This document shows, in pieces, positions 29,565 to 39,267 of a DNA stretch of 42,982 bases. Under the pieces are notes generated by a model. It saw only the letters and a program-made list of their open reading frames with translations. It made no database searches and was not told the DNA's origin. Position numbers and translations under genes: made by a program. Position 1 is the first letter of the stretch; every line of letters begins with the position of its first letter. Location of the stretch: contig NVRK02000120.1 of NCBI GenBank assembly GCA_002400845.2, positions 1 to 42,982 of the forward strand, read 5' to 3'. The stretch comes from Hyphomicrobiales bacterium (GTDB lineage: Bacteria > Pseudomonadota > Alphaproteobacteria > Rhizobiales > Rhizobiaceae).

Positions 29565-30182
29565 CTAGTTCTTACTCAAACCAGCCATCCATAAACCACC
29601 TAACACCATCATAGCACCGCCACTACGCTCGGCATATAAGATACGATTTTTAGAAATCATGGAGCCAGCGCGTCCAGCTAAAAACGCATACATACTGTCT
29701 AAAATGCCAGCAACAACCATAAATACACCACCATAAACAACGGACTGAATAAACACATTTCCGCTCGTATCGATAAATTGCGGAATAAACGCGCCGAAAA
29801 ACAACAATGCTTTTGGATTAACAATCAATACAAAAAAGCCCTGCCAAAAATAGCCAATTTTTGGAGGTTTTACATTTTTCTCTTGGGCAAATGAGCCATC
29901 ACTACGGAGCATTTTCACACCAATATAAATAAGGTACGCCGCACCGATAAGTTTGATGGCAAAAAACCAATCTGCCATCACGGTCATTACGCCCTCAATA
30001 CCCAGAGCAACAACAAGTATCATTAATATAAGACCAAGCTGAATACCAGCGATATTTAAAAGCCCTGCTCTACTACTGCCACGAATTGAGTTTGCAATAA
30101 TGAGAGAAACAGATGGTCCTGGCACAATTGCAACAACTGCGGATGCAATTGCGATTGTTAAAATTGAAGCCAAACTCACCAT
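29565..30182 (-). CDS. LysE/RhtB-family exporter
   Basis: Inner-membrane amino-acid or metabolite exporter of 205 residues with about six membrane segments. The opening AIVPGPSVSLIIANSIRGSSRAGLL contains the family signature, and the central ENVKPPKIGYFWQGFFVLIVNPKALLFFGAF region (given in parts) is also typical. The substrate cannot be inferred. It lies 11 nt after gyrA on the same strand and so is probably co-transcribed with it, which is an odd partner for a gyrase gene. Confidence 0.9.
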   Translation of the reverse strand: MVSLASILTIAIASAVVAIVPGPSVSLIIANSIRGSSRAGLLNIAGIQLGLILMILVVALGIEGVMTVMADWFFAIKLIGAAYLIYIGVKMLRSDGSFAQEKNVKPPKIGYFWQGFFVLIVNPKALLFFGAFIPQFIDTSGNVFIQSVVYGGVFMVVAGILDSMYAFLAGRAGSMISKNRILYAERSGGAMMVLGGLWMAGLSKN

Positions 30183-30193
30183 ATCAATTCATC

Positions 30194-33067
30194 CTATTCG
30201 TCAGATGTGTCATTACCTTCTTGCGTGGCCGATGAAGTATTATTACCTTCTTGCGTGTCGGTTAAAGCTACTACTTCGCCCTCAATAACCTTCCCGTTAT
30301 CATCTAAGCTCTCGTCTTCGTTCTCATCTTCATTGCCTTCTGTAATATGCTCAACAGAAACAACTTTCTCGTCTTTAGCAGTAACGAATACTGTAACACC
30401 TTGCGTTGAACGACCCGCGACACGAATGCCAGAAATCGGACATCTAATCAGCTGTCCTCCATCTGAAACAAGCATAATCTGATCTTCGTCTTCCACAGGG
30501 AAGCTAGAGATGAGTGGACCATTACGGTCATTTACCACCATTGCAGTGATGCCTTTACCGCCACGCCCTGACACACGATATTCGTGACTTGAAGAACGCT
30601 TACCAAAGCCACGCTCAGAAATAGTCAAGATATATTGCTCACGCTCTGCAAGTTCTGCATAACGCTCATCTGTTAGTATAAGACTTTCATCAACATCATC
30701 GCCATCAGGCGTTACAACTTCAACAGCATCGCCATTTTCACCATTTTCTGCAACAAGCATTAAACGCTTGCGTTTAAGGTAAGCAGTGCGTTCCCAAGCC
30801 TCAGCCTCAGAAGGCTTAAGAATAGTCATCGAAATTACTTTATCACCATCTTTAAGCTTTATACCGCGCACACCAACCGAATTACGGCCCGTAAACACAC
30901 GAATATCGGTCACTTGGAAACGAATACATTGCCCAGCAGAACTGGTCAGCAGAACCGTTGCATCTTCACTACAGGTTTCAACGCCAACAATACCGTCTTC
31001 GCCCTCTAGTTTCATGGCAATTTTACCATTGCGGTTGACTTGAACAAAATCGGATAATTTATTGCGGCGCACAGTACCCTGTGTCGTTGCAAACATAATA
31101 TCCAACTCGTTCCAGCTTTCTTCATCTTCTGGCAATGGCATAATCGTCGTAATACGTTCGCCCTGCTCTAGAGGAAGAATATTAATCAACGCTTTGCCGC
31201 GCGCTTGCGGTGTTGTTAATGGCAACTTCCAAACTTTAAGCTTGTAAACAATCCCTTTTGAAGAGAAGAACAGTATTGGAATATGCGTATTGGCTACAAA
31301 CAGCCGTGTTACAAAATCTTCATCTTTGGTAGACATGCCAGAACGACCTTTGCCGCCTCTGCGTTGTGCGCGATACGTATCAAGCGGCACGCGCTTAATA
31401 TATCCACTATGTGAAACCGTAACAACCATATCTTCACGGGCGATGAGGTCTTCATCTTCCATGTCAAAGCCGCCATCTATAATTTCTGTACGGCGCGGCG
31501 TACCAAATTCGTCACGCACACTCACAAGCTCATCTTTAATAATCGTCATAACGCGCGTACGCGATGATAAAATATCTAGGAAGTCTTTAATTTCATCACC
31601 AAGACCACGCAATTCGTCGCCAATTTCATCTCGTCCAAGTGCGGTTAAACGCTGTAAACGCAGATCAAGAATCGCACGCGCCTGCTCTTCAGATAGAAAA
31701 TAAGTGTTATCTTCGTTCAAACGGTGCTTAGGATCATCAATCAACTGTACCAGTGGTGCAACATCTTTTGCAGCCCAACGGCGCTCCATCAATTGCGCCC
31801 GCGCGGTGGCTGGGTCTGGTGCAGTACGAACCAATTTTATCACATCATCAATATTAGCAACCGCAATCGCCAAACCTACTAAGATGTGCGCTCTAATACG
31901 CGCTTTATTAAGCTGGAATTTCGTACGGCGTGTTACAACTTCTTCACGGAAAACAACAAAGGCGTTCAGCAAATCCATAAGATTAAGCTGTTCTGGTTTA
32001 CCACCATTTAGCGCAACAATATTGCAACCAAATGAGGATTGCAGTGGTGTAAATTTATAAAGCTGGTTTAAAACAACATCTGCAACCGCATCGCGCTTAA
32101 TTTCAACAACAACACGATACCCATCGCGATCAGATTCGTCTCGAATATCAGAAATGCCCTCAACGCGTTTATCGCGCACAAGTTCAGCAATCTTCTCAAC
32201 CATCGTCGCTTTATTCACTTGATACGGTATTTCCGTAACAATCAACGCTTCGCGATCACCGCGCAAGGTTTCTGTGTGCACTTTACCACGCATCAAAACC
32301 GAACCACGTCCAGTTTCGTAAGCAGAACGAATACCAGAACGCCCTAATATTTGACCACCTGTTGGAAAATCAGGTCCTGGAATAATTTCCATAATTTCAG
32401 GCAATGAAATTGCAGGATTATCAATCAAAGCAATTGTACCATTAATAATCTCAACAAGATTATGCGGTGGAATATTGGTCGCCATACCAACAGCAATACC
32501 ACCAGCACCATTGACCAATAAATTTGGAAATTTAGCAGGTAATACAGTCGGTTCGCGCTCAGAATTATCGTAATTGTCTCTAAAATCGACAGTATCTTTA
32601 TCGATGTCTGATAAAAGCGAATTAGCAACTTTGTGCAAACGCGATTCTGTATACCGCATTGCAGCCGCTTTATCGCCATCAACCGAACCAAAGTTACCCT
32701 GCCCATCAATCAGTGGCAGCCGTAAAGAAAATGTTTGAGCCATACGCACAAGTGAATCGTACACTGCACCATCACCATGTGGGTGATACTTACCAATAAC
32801 ATCACCAACAATACGTGCCGATTTGCGATACGGTTTGTTATGCTCAAATCCATTTTCGTACATAGCGTACAATATACGGCGATGCACTGGTTTCAAACCA
32901 TCCCGCACATCTGGCAACGCCCGGCTAACAATCACACTCATCGCATAATCAAGATATGACCGGCTCATCTCATCAATAATTGAAATCTGTATAATATCTG
33001 AGGGCTCGCTTCCAGAGCCATCATTGCCATTATTAGGGATAATTGGAATGTTGGTTTCGTCTGACAA
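30194..33067 (-). CDS. gyrA: DNA gyrase subunit A, TTG start
   Basis: Breaks and rejoins DNA during supercoiling. The 957 residues include the catalytic Tyr139 in [11 protein letters not shown], the breakage-reunion domain, and the six-bladed C-terminal domain with the GyrA box [10 protein letters not shown]. The last 50 residues are acidic and end with two 10-residue repeats ([20 protein letters not shown]). The quinolone pocket reads [10 protein letters not shown], so Gly100 replaces E. coli Ser83 while Asp104 (Asp87) is kept. TTG is the start because GAGGA lies 6 nt upstream. Confidence 0.97.
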   Translation of the reverse strand: MSDETNIPIIPNNGNDGSGSEPSDIIQISIIDEMSRSYLDYAMSVIVSRALPDVRDGLKPVHRRILYAMYENGFEHNKPYRKSARIVGDVIGKYHPHGDGAVYDSLVRMAQTFSLRLPLIDGQGNFGSVDGDKAAAMRYTESRLHKVANSLLSDIDKDTVDFRDNYDNSEREPTVLPAKFPNLLVNGAGGIAVGMATNIPPHNLVEIINGTIALIDNPAISLPEIMEIIPGPDFPTGGQILGRSGIRSAYETGRGSVLMRGKVHTETLRGDREALIVTEIPYQVNKATMVEKIAELVRDKRVEGISDIRDESDRDGYRVVVEIKRDAVADVVLNQLYKFTPLQSSFGCNIVALNGGKPEQLNLMDLLNAFVVFREEVVTRRTKFQLNKARIRAHILVGLAIAVANIDDVIKLVRTAPDPATARAQLMERRWAAKDVAPLVQLIDDPKHRLNEDNTYFLSEEQARAILDLRLQRLTALGRDEIGDELRGLGDEIKDFLDILSSRTRVMTIIKDELVSVRDEFGTPRRTEIIDGGFDMEDEDLIAREDMVVTVSHSGYIKRVPLDTYRAQRRGGKGRSGMSTKDEDFVTRLFVANTHIPILFFSSKGIVYKLKVWKLPLTTPQARGKALINILPLEQGERITTIMPLPEDEESWNELDIMFATTQGTVRRNKLSDFVQVNRNGKIAMKLEGEDGIVGVETCSEDATVLLTSSAGQCIRFQVTDIRVFTGRNSVGVRGIKLKDGDKVISMTILKPSEAEAWERTAYLKRKRLMLVAENGENGDAVEVVTPDGDDVDESLILTDERYAELAEREQYILTISERGFGKRSSSHEYRVSGRGGKGITAMVVNDRNGPLISSFPVEDEDQIMLVSDGGQLIRCPISGIRVAGRSTQGVTVFVTAKDEKVVSVEHITEGNEDENEDESLDDNGKVIEGEVVALTDTQEGNNTSSATQEGNDTSDE

Positions 33068-33117
33068 TTTAAGTCCTCAATATAGGCAAAAGCGTGGGTA
33101 TATAATTTTGATGCTCT

Positions 33118-33147
33118 ATCATAGCAAATCAAGCGAGCATTTGCCAA
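33118..33147 (-). promoter_or_regulatory. Predicted gyrA promoter
   Basis: Minus-strand TTGGCA (33147-33142), 18-nt spacer, TATGAT (33123-33118), about 50 nt before the gyrA start. Matches the housekeeping sigma consensus well. Confidence 0.55.
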
Positions 33148-33455
33148 TTTTCGAGATAGATTTATTGATAAATTAATCTATTATTTCAATGACTTAAAAT
33201 AGATAACATACAAAAGTCTAAATAATTAAGCCTCTAACGTGTTAAATCCAACAATTGTCGATTTCTCGATAGAATCAAACGTGCATTCGCATTTACGATT
33301 TCACACAAATTGATCTCTACTCTTTGGCTACAATCAGCACAAACAATTATTCACCTTACCGAACACTAGACTTGCATCTTACGAAGATTTAAGCAAAATA
33401 CCCTAACAAATGACAAGTTCAATTGGCGAAATTTTGAACTTACACCTCATTTAAC

Positions 33456-33499
33456 TACAGTATTATAACAGTATAATAACCGTATAATAACCGTATAAT
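33456..33499 (+). repeat. Four 11-bp tandem repeats carrying -10 hexamers upstream of marC
   Basis: Units TACAGTATTAT, AACAGTATAAT, AACCGTATAAT and AACCGTATAAT follow each other without gaps; the last two are identical. Three units contain a perfect TATAAT (33472-33477, 33483-33488, 33494-33499). They end 45 nt before the marC start. Confidence 0.8.
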
Positions 33500-33544
33500 T
33501 TGGGCAGGTTTAAACACTTTTTGCCCCCGTTGGAGAATATACCA

Positions 33545-34177
33545 ATGCCAGCTTTTGACGTGATTCTAAGCGCTTTTATCACACTGTTCGTGACGATTGA
33601 TCCCATTGGTTTGGCGCCTATTTTTCTAGGCATCACAACAGGCATGAACAATAAAGAACGCATCAGCGTTGCTTTTAAAGCCGCCATGGTAGCCTTAATA
33701 ACGCTGTTTATATTCGCACTGTTAGGCACATTGATACTAAATGCACTTGGCATCACTATTCATGCCTTTAGGGTTGCTGGTGGCTTTTTATTATTCTACA
33801 TCGCTTTTGAAATGATTTTCGAAAAACGCCAAGAGCGCCAAGAAGAAACATCTAAAAAAGCCTTTACCAAAGAACACCTAACCAGCATTGCAGTCTTCCC
33901 ACTTGCCTTTCCATTAATTGCTGGTCCTGGCGCAATTTCAGCATTGATAATATTATCGACTAACATTGGAGGCAATTGGCAGGGTCAGGCTGTGTTGCTT
34001 GGCATTATAACCTTTGTCGTAATATTGGTATTCATTTGCTTTTCAGCCAGTGGCTTTATCGACAAATATCTAGGCGTAACAGTGCGCATGGTCTTATCCA
34101 GACTTCTAGGCGTATTACTGGCAGCACTTGCCGTTCAATTTGTGGCAGATGGCGCTATCGCATTAGTTAATGCATAG
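33545..34177 (+). CDS. MarC-family integral membrane protein
   Basis: Six-helix inner-membrane protein of 210 residues; family members are sometimes called NAAT transporters but their substrate is uncertain. LFVTIDPIGLAPIFLGIT near the start and FPLAFPLIAGPGAISALI near the middle are the family repeats. The frame extends back to a TTG at 33500, but GGAG 9 nt before ATG 33545 and family length fix the start. A KRQERQEET charged loop separates the halves. It runs divergently from gyrA behind the tandem repeats. Confidence 0.93.
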   Translation: MPAFDVILSAFITLFVTIDPIGLAPIFLGITTGMNNKERISVAFKAAMVALITLFIFALLGTLILNALGITIHAFRVAGGFLLFYIAFEMIFEKRQERQEETSKKAFTKEHLTSIAVFPLAFPLIAGPGAISALIILSTNIGGNWQGQAVLLGIITFVVILVFICFSASGFIDKYLGVTVRMVLSRLLGVLLAALAVQFVADGAIALVNA

Positions 34178-34276
34178 ATTCATACCACGTCATATTGCCG
34201 CCTTGCTATACAGCGTTGCAGCGTTTATTTATTCAACTTAACTCATCTAAACCAAATACAAGGCTTAAAACTCTAA

Positions 34277-35224
34277 ATGGCTAGTGGATCTAAAAAAGTA
34301 ATTTATGCAGCATTAGCTGGCAACGCATTAATTGCAGTGTGTAAATTTGTAGGGGCGTCTCTAACGGGTTCTTCAGCCATGTTATCAGAAGGCATTCACT
34401 CAGTTGTCGACACTGGCAATCAAGGGCTGTTGCTATACGGAATGAAAAAGGCTGAAAAACCAGCCGACGATAAACACCCCTTTGGCTATGGCGCAGAGCT
34501 TTATTTTTGGGCTTTTGTTGTTGCGATTTTAATTTTTGCTATTGGCGCAGGAATTTCAATTTACGAAGGCGTGAACAAAATACTTCATCCACATGCGATG
34601 GGCGATCCAATGATAAACTACATCATTCTAGGACTCGCCATGCTGTTTGAAGGTGCGGCTTGGTGTATTGCTTATCGAGAATTTAATATTGGACGTGGTA
34701 ATCGCTCGCTGATTCAAGCAGTAAGGGATTCAAAAGACCCAACCATCTTTACGGTTCTGTTTGAAGATACAGCTGCAATGCTTGGCCTAGCAGTCGCTTT
34801 TATTGGGATATTCTTCGCACATTACCTAAACATTCCTTCGCTCGATGGCGTTGCTTCAATAGCAATTGGCGTAATATTGGCCGTCACAGCTGGACTGCTA
34901 GCATTTGAAACAAAAGGGCTGTTAATTGGCGAGAGTGCGGCACCCGAAATAGTTGAAGCAATTAAAGAACTGATTAAGGATGTGAAAGGTGTCGATCGCT
35001 TAAATGAGATTAGAACACTGCACAGAGGCCCAAATGATGTTTTGTTAGCGCTCTCAATTGATTTTGAAAACGACATGACTGTTGGAACAGTTGAAGATGA
35101 AATTTATAAATTAGAATTAGCAATTAAGGCGCAATACCCTGTTGTAAAGCGTATATTCATCGAAGTACAAAACAAGCGTCACCACGCTGAAGAGGTACGC
35201 AAAGCTCAAAAGAACGGTTTATAG
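34277..35224 (+). CDS. Cation diffusion facilitator family transporter
   Basis: Divalent-metal/proton antiporter of 315 residues with about six membrane segments and a cytoplasmic C-terminal domain (about 215-300). SEGIHSVVDTGNQ in the second helix carries the metal-binding H-x3-D pair, and FEDTAAMLGLAVAFIG in the fifth helix supplies the acidic residues. The DDKHPFGYGAELYFWAF loop is typical. The missing His in the fifth helix resembles the ZnT9-like subgroup, so metal choice is unclear. It ends in a bidirectional terminator. Confidence 0.92.
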   Translation: MASGSKKVIYAALAGNALIAVCKFVGASLTGSSAMLSEGIHSVVDTGNQGLLLYGMKKAEKPADDKHPFGYGAELYFWAFVVAILIFAIGAGISIYEGVNKILHPHAMGDPMINYIILGLAMLFEGAAWCIAYREFNIGRGNRSLIQAVRDSKDPTIFTVLFEDTAAMLGLAVAFIGIFFAHYLNIPSLDGVASIAIGVILAVTAGLLAFETKGLLIGESAAPEIVEAIKELIKDVKGVDRLNEIRTLHRGPNDVLLALSIDFENDMTVGTVEDEIYKLELAIKAQYPVVKRIFIEVQNKRHHAEEVRKAQKNGL

Positions 35225-35250
35225 AAATCAAAAAACTTAAAGCTTATAAA

Positions 35251-35279
35251 AATGGCCTGAACACACATTTCAGGCCATT
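35251..35279. terminator. Bidirectional terminator between convergent genes
   Basis: Exact 11-bp stem AATGGCCTGAA / TTCAGGCCATT with 7-nt loop. The minus direction is followed by a T5 tract; the plus direction only by ATTATTAT. It serves both the cation transporter and the convergent hydrolase-like gene. Confidence 0.85.
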
Positions 35280-35303
35280 ATTATCAAACAAAAATAACAA
35301 ACT

Positions 35304-35879
35304 CTAATTACTATTGATCTGTGCGATTACGCGCGAGTGAACTCTTGGACTGTCAGAGCTTGCAACATGACCTGTATGAACCACTAGGTCACCCAGTCTG
35401 GTTCTTCTATTTCCTGAGGCCAATTTCGCTCTAATTCGAGCGCATGTACCACCGGTACAAGTTATATTGTCAGCCTTTGTAACATTGACTTTAATCGTCG
35501 AAAGTTTTTTACCTTCGATAACCGCTAAGTAATGTACAGGAACACCCTTGGAATTCAAAGTAGAGGCAATTTCTGTAACCATGCGCGCGCCATAACTAAT
35601 TCCCACTAAACTAATTTTCACTGACGAATCTGCATTATAAGCCCTAATCGCATCATTTATGATGCCGCGCTTTATCGCGCCAGTGGCAGCAGTAGTTGTA
35701 TATTTAAAGTGTCTGGCATAAGGGATTTTTTTCTTCAAGTTTGTAAGACCATATCCCAGAATGGTACTGGCAATTCCGTTCACCAAATATACTTTTCGGC
35801 TGGCCGCATTTGAAACAGTACTTGTGCCTATCGTCGCCAATACCATAAACAAAACCAAAAACTTACGTGAAAAATGCAT
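35304..35879 (-). CDS. Exported alpha/beta-hydrolase-like protein
   Basis: A 191-residue protein with a signal peptide (about 1-26, cleaved after SNAA), followed by a small alpha/beta-hydrolase pattern: first strand KVYLVNGIASTILGYGL, nucleophile elbow G-I-S-Y-G near residue 93, and a late His in TGHVASSDSPRVHSRV that would complete the triad. Two cysteines in NITCTGGTCARI could pair. It resembles the small thioesterase/lipase-like proteins of Hyphomicrobiales. The frame extends 8 codons upstream, but GGGAG before ATG 35879 decides the start. Substrate unknown. Confidence 0.75.
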   Translation of the reverse strand: MHFSRKFLVLFMVLATIGTSTVSNAASRKVYLVNGIASTILGYGLTNLKKKIPYARHFKYTTTAATGAIKRGIINDAIRAYNADSSVKISLVGISYGARMVTEIASTLNSKGVPVHYLAVIEGKKLSTIKVNVTKADNITCTGGTCARIRAKLASGNRRTRLGDLVVHTGHVASSDSPRVHSRVIAQINSN

Positions 35880-36043
35880 TATTTTATTCTCCCAACACCC
35901 CATAAAGGCCCCATGATAATTCTATTTTATTCAATGTCTTTGAATAACGGTCAAATGAATCAAAATTATGAATCAGTTGTATCTTGTAAATTTAACACCG
36001 ATCAATAAACTCTGAAAGGGCGTTCTAAAATTATGGCACGGGT

Positions 36044-36385
36044 TTAACCAAACCGATTAGTTTCTTTGGGTGCTTTCATTATGAACCAATACAACAAGGG
36101 AATGAAGCCAATGCCGGTTACTCCAATGAGCAACCACCAACCAGACTTATCATGATCGTGTAATCTTCGAACAGCCGTCGCAACAATTGGCCACGCAAGT
36201 ATTACTAATAATGTAAAAAATAACGGTGACCCAGCATCTGATTCACCGGGTAAATATCCACGCCATTCCGCGATGTAAGCTTCATCAAGATATGAAGCTA
36301 GAGCGGCAAGCGCACCACCGATTAAAATTAACTGCCAAAGCTTTGCTCGCTTCGCTCTACCTTTAAACTTTAATAACTTTAGCAT
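36044..36385 (-). CDS. DUF805-family membrane protein
   Basis: Small inner-membrane protein of 113 residues. The order F-x-GRAKRAKLW at the N-terminus, then membrane helices, then VRRLHDHDKSGWWLL and the final ETNRFG is diagnostic of DUF805. The RRLHD...SGWW motif is at about residues 73-85. The function of the family is unknown. It stands alone, with about 140 nt on both sides. Confidence 0.9.
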   Translation of the reverse strand: MLKLLKFKGRAKRAKLWQLILIGGALAALASYLDEAYIAEWRGYLPGESDAGSPLFFTLLVILAWPIVATAVRRLHDHDKSGWWLLIGVTGIGFIPLLYWFIMKAPKETNRFG

Positions 36386-36511
36386 TTTAAAACAAACCGC
36401 ATATTCAGAGTCAAATCAAGAATCACAACCAATCCAAATGTGACTTTGCCAAGCAAAACAACCTAATGCAAGTGTTCATTAAATACCTCCAAATCAGGTA
36501 GATTAGATTTA

Positions 36512-36533
36512 GGTAGTCCTAAAAAAGACTACC
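36512..36533 (-). terminator. Possible terminator hairpin overlapping the stop of the antiporter gene
   Basis: Exact 7-bp stem GGTAGTC / GACTACC with an 8-nt loop rich in A on the plus strand (T on the minus). The stop codon of the upstream gene lies inside the stem. No proper T-run follows, so activity is uncertain. Confidence 0.35.
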
Positions 36534-38454
36534 CTTTAGTGCGGCCTTTTTTAGGTGGCGGCGTCCAACCACGCTCAGCACTGTCATGCAATTCAGTTTT
36601 CAATCCCTTCATTGCATCGTCCATCAATTTATTTCTCGCCTTTGTAGCATCCACATATTCTGGATTGTCAAAAACGCTCACACCATCTTGCCAAACACTT
36701 GCCAATTGACGCAAGGTATCACGATCATGCTCTACAAAAGCATTCGCCGCCTTTTCCACCTCAAATGGATGCTGTCCTAATTTTAGCAGAGCATATTTCC
36801 CGGCGCGAACAGATGAATCAAACATCTCGCGCACAATATCATCAGCCCCTGCTTTATAAAGTTGATACACATGCAAACGATCAAACGCCCTAGCAATAAT
36901 ATGAATTTTTGGATTATCACGACGCGCATGGCGCACAAGTTCGACCGAACGTTCTCTGTCATCAATCGCTATCACAATCATTACGGCGTCTCCAAGCCCA
37001 GCCGAATGCAAAAGATCTGGCCGTGTGGCATCACCATAAAACCCTTTAATGCCAAACGTCTTTAGGCCATCGACAACATCAGCCCTATTATCAAGAACGA
37101 CAGCTCTAGTGCCATGCGCCAATAACATACGATTGACCACCTGCCCGAACCTGCCAAGCCCTGCAATAATCACAGTGCCTTTTTCATCAATCTCATCAGC
37201 ATCGCGCTCATTACCAAGCAGTGAAATTCTAGATATAACACTGTCATAAAATATAAATAATGCCGGTGTTAACAACATAGAAAGCGCAACCACGAGTAAT
37301 AATATCTTGCCCGTCTCTTCATCAATCACATAGTTTTGCGTACAAAAGCTAAGCAACACAAAACCAAATTCACCAGCTTGCGCCAATCCCAAAGTGAATA
37401 ATAAATTATCTGGTTTTGGCAATTTGAATATTTTGGAAAGCAAATATAACACGCAAGCTTTTACTGCAATAACACCAAGCACCATTGATATAATTGTGCC
37501 GAAATCTCCAAATAAGACTTCAAAATTCATACCCGCCCCAACGGTTATAAAGAACAAGCCGAGCAGCAAGCCTTTAAAGGGGTCAATGCTAGATTCTAAT
37601 TCATGGCGATACTCGCTATTTGCCAGCACTACGCCAGCCAGAAATGTTCCAAGTGCAGGCGACAAACCCACCATTGTCATAAGCAACGAAATACCAATAA
37701 CCAAAAGCAATGCGGCAGCTGTAAACATTTCACGTAATTTAGATTCTGCAATAAACCGAAATAACGGACGCGATAAATAATGCCCACCCAAAATAACCGC
37801 CGCTATAGACCCAAAGGTTACCAAAGCAACACCCCAACTTGGCAAGCCATCAACAAGACTAAAAGTTGCATGACCAGTATTAGCGCCCTGCTCGCCCGCA
37901 ATAATTGCCGCACCTTGCCCAGCAATGTTGCCCATCAATTCTGGTATTGCCAATAAGGGAATAAGTGCAAGCATGGGAATAACGGCAATGTCTTGAAATA
38001 ATAAAACAGAAAAACTCGCCTGCCCACCATCACTTTTCATCAATGCTTTTTCATTCAATGTTTGTAAAACGATAGCCGTAGAAGAAATGGCTAATAATAA
38101 ACCTGCCGCTAAAGATGAACGCCAATCATAGCCAAGTAAAATACCAATGCCTGCAATGGCACTTGTGGTAAGCAAAACTTGCAAACCGCCAAGCCCAAGC
38201 AATCTGTGGCGCATTTCCCATAATAAATGTGGTTCTAATTCTAAGCCAACGACAAACAGCATCATCACCACGCCAAACTCAGCAAAATGTTGTAGGTCTT
38301 GCGTTTCAGTTCCCACCAATCCAATAACAGGACCAATTATAATCCCAGCAATCAAATAACCAAGTACAGATCCAAGGCCCAAACGCCTAGCAATTGGAAC
38401 AGCAATCACAGCGGCCGTTAAATAAATAAACGCCTGAAACAAAAATCCCCCCAT
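36529..38454 (-). CDS. KefB/KefC-type monovalent cation:proton antiporter with TrkA-N domain
   Basis: CPA2-family K+/H+ antiporter of 641 residues. The N-terminal membrane domain (about 1-385) has about twelve helices, including the exchange motif region GLELEPHLLWEMRHRLLGLGG (in parts) and LLFQDIAVIPM. The RCK_N/TrkA-N nucleotide-binding domain (about 407-525) starts with IIAGLGRFGQVVNRML, a G-x-G-x-x-G site. The C-terminal 60 residues are charged. In E. coli such proteins release K+ and acidify the cell during electrophile stress when glutathione adducts bind. The partner flavoprotein gene lies 2 nt upstream. Confidence 0.92.
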   Translation of the reverse strand: MGGFLFQAFIYLTAAVIAVPIARRLGLGSVLGYLIAGIIIGPVIGLVGTETQDLQHFAEFGVVMMLFVVGLELEPHLLWEMRHRLLGLGGLQVLLTTSAIAGIGILLGYDWRSSLAAGLLLAISSTAIVLQTLNEKALMKSDGGQASFSVLLFQDIAVIPMLALIPLLAIPELMGNIAGQGAAIIAGEQGANTGHATFSLVDGLPSWGVALVTFGSIAAVILGGHYLSRPLFRFIAESKLREMFTAAALLLVIGISLLMTMVGLSPALGTFLAGVVLANSEYRHELESSIDPFKGLLLGLFFITVGAGMNFEVLFGDFGTIISMVLGVIAVKACVLYLLSKIFKLPKPDNLLFTLGLAQAGEFGFVLLSFCTQNYVIDEETGKILLLVVALSMLLTPALFIFYDSVISRISLLGNERDADEIDEKGTVIIAGLGRFGQVVNRMLLAHGTRAVVLDNRADVVDGLKTFGIKGFYGDATRPDLLHSAGLGDAVMIVIAIDDRERSVELVRHARRDNPKIHIIARAFDRLHVYQLYKAGADDIVREMFDSSVRAGKYALLKLGQHPFEVEKAANAFVEHDRDTLRQLASVWQDGVSVFDNPEYVDATKARNKLMDDAMKGLKTELHDSAERGWTPPPKKGRTKG

Positions 38455-38456
38455 GC

Positions 38457-39101
38457 TTATGCTCTCTTTCTTTTGGTTGAGTGACTTTGGGTCGAATTAC
38501 TTTTAGATGGCTTATAGATAGCCTCGTTCAATGTTTCTAATTTACAAGCTGGACCAATTGGCAAACGCTCTTCTTTTAATGCTTCAAGAACATTGCTCCA
38601 ATTTTCGACATGACCCGCAATCAAATTCTTATCATACGCTTTAAGGGCACTGTATAAAACAAATGGCGGCAGATATTTCATACCACACAAAAGCGCTGTC
38701 TGCTCTAACGGGGCAAGCAATTGGCGAATGGTAAAATGATTATATCCTTTATCAGTATAGGCTTTTTGAGGGCCACCAGCACTGAGCGTAGAAAAGAATA
38801 TTTTGTTCTTTAACTTTGTTCCTTCCGCGCCATAGGCAAAGCCATATTCTAAAACCATATCTTGCCATAACTTTAAAATCGGCGGCGTTGAGTACCAATA
38901 AAACGGATGTAAAAAAATAATGACATCATGCTTGAGCAATCTTTTCTGCTCCAAGTCTACATCAATAAAACCAGTTGGATATTCGGCATATAAATCAACA
39001 AGCGTTACAAAGCTTAGCTTTTTTGCGGCCTTTGCCAATTCTACATTTACCTGAGAACGCTCTTGGGCAGGATGCGCAAATAAAACCAATATCTTTTTCA
39101 T
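38457..39101 (-). CDS. KefF/KefG-like NAD(P)H:quinone oxidoreductase, ancillary to the antiporter
   Basis: Flavodoxin-fold protein of 214 residues. FAHPAQERSQVN near the start, HPFYWYSTPPILKLWQDMVLEYGFAYG (in parts, about 80-105) and LSAGGP are conserved in the KefF/KefG group, which bind FMN and activate KefB/KefC. The C-terminal 25 residues are Ser/Thr/Lys-rich. The stop lies 2 nt before the antiporter ATG, so the pair is one unit, as in E. coli. Enzyme activity on quinones is expected but not certain. Confidence 0.92.
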   Translation of the reverse strand: MKKILVLFAHPAQERSQVNVELAKAAKKLSFVTLVDLYAEYPTGFIDVDLEQKRLLKHDVIIFLHPFYWYSTPPILKLWQDMVLEYGFAYGAEGTKLKNKIFFSTLSAGGPQKAYTDKGYNHFTIRQLLAPLEQTALLCGMKYLPPFVLYSALKAYDKNLIAGHVENWSNVLEALKEERLPIGPACKLETLNEAIYKPSKSNSTQSHSTKRKRA

Positions 39102-39267
39102 TTACAATATTGCTCCTCTAACACAATAACCAAAAACACGGTTACCACAGCCACCAAACACCTTACTCAAACACAACCAGATTTAGAATCGGAAAAACTT
39201 TAAACCCATATTAGATAGACTAATGCCAATCTCGAAGAATGTAAGGGTATAATTGATATATAGCTAT

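Larger units (their letters stand above)
33068..33544. other. Divergent intergenic region gyrA / marC
   Basis: About 475 nt. It contains a predicted gyrA promoter on the minus strand (33118-33147), an AT-rich short dyad ATAGATT/AATCTAT near 33155-33180, and four 11-bp tandem repeats in front of marC (33456-33499). I see no further gene. Confidence 0.6.

Noticed and set aside
33463-33756. Minus-strand frame over the start of marC and its repeats
   Set aside because: Antisense of marC; the real gene has a clear ribosome-binding site and family match.
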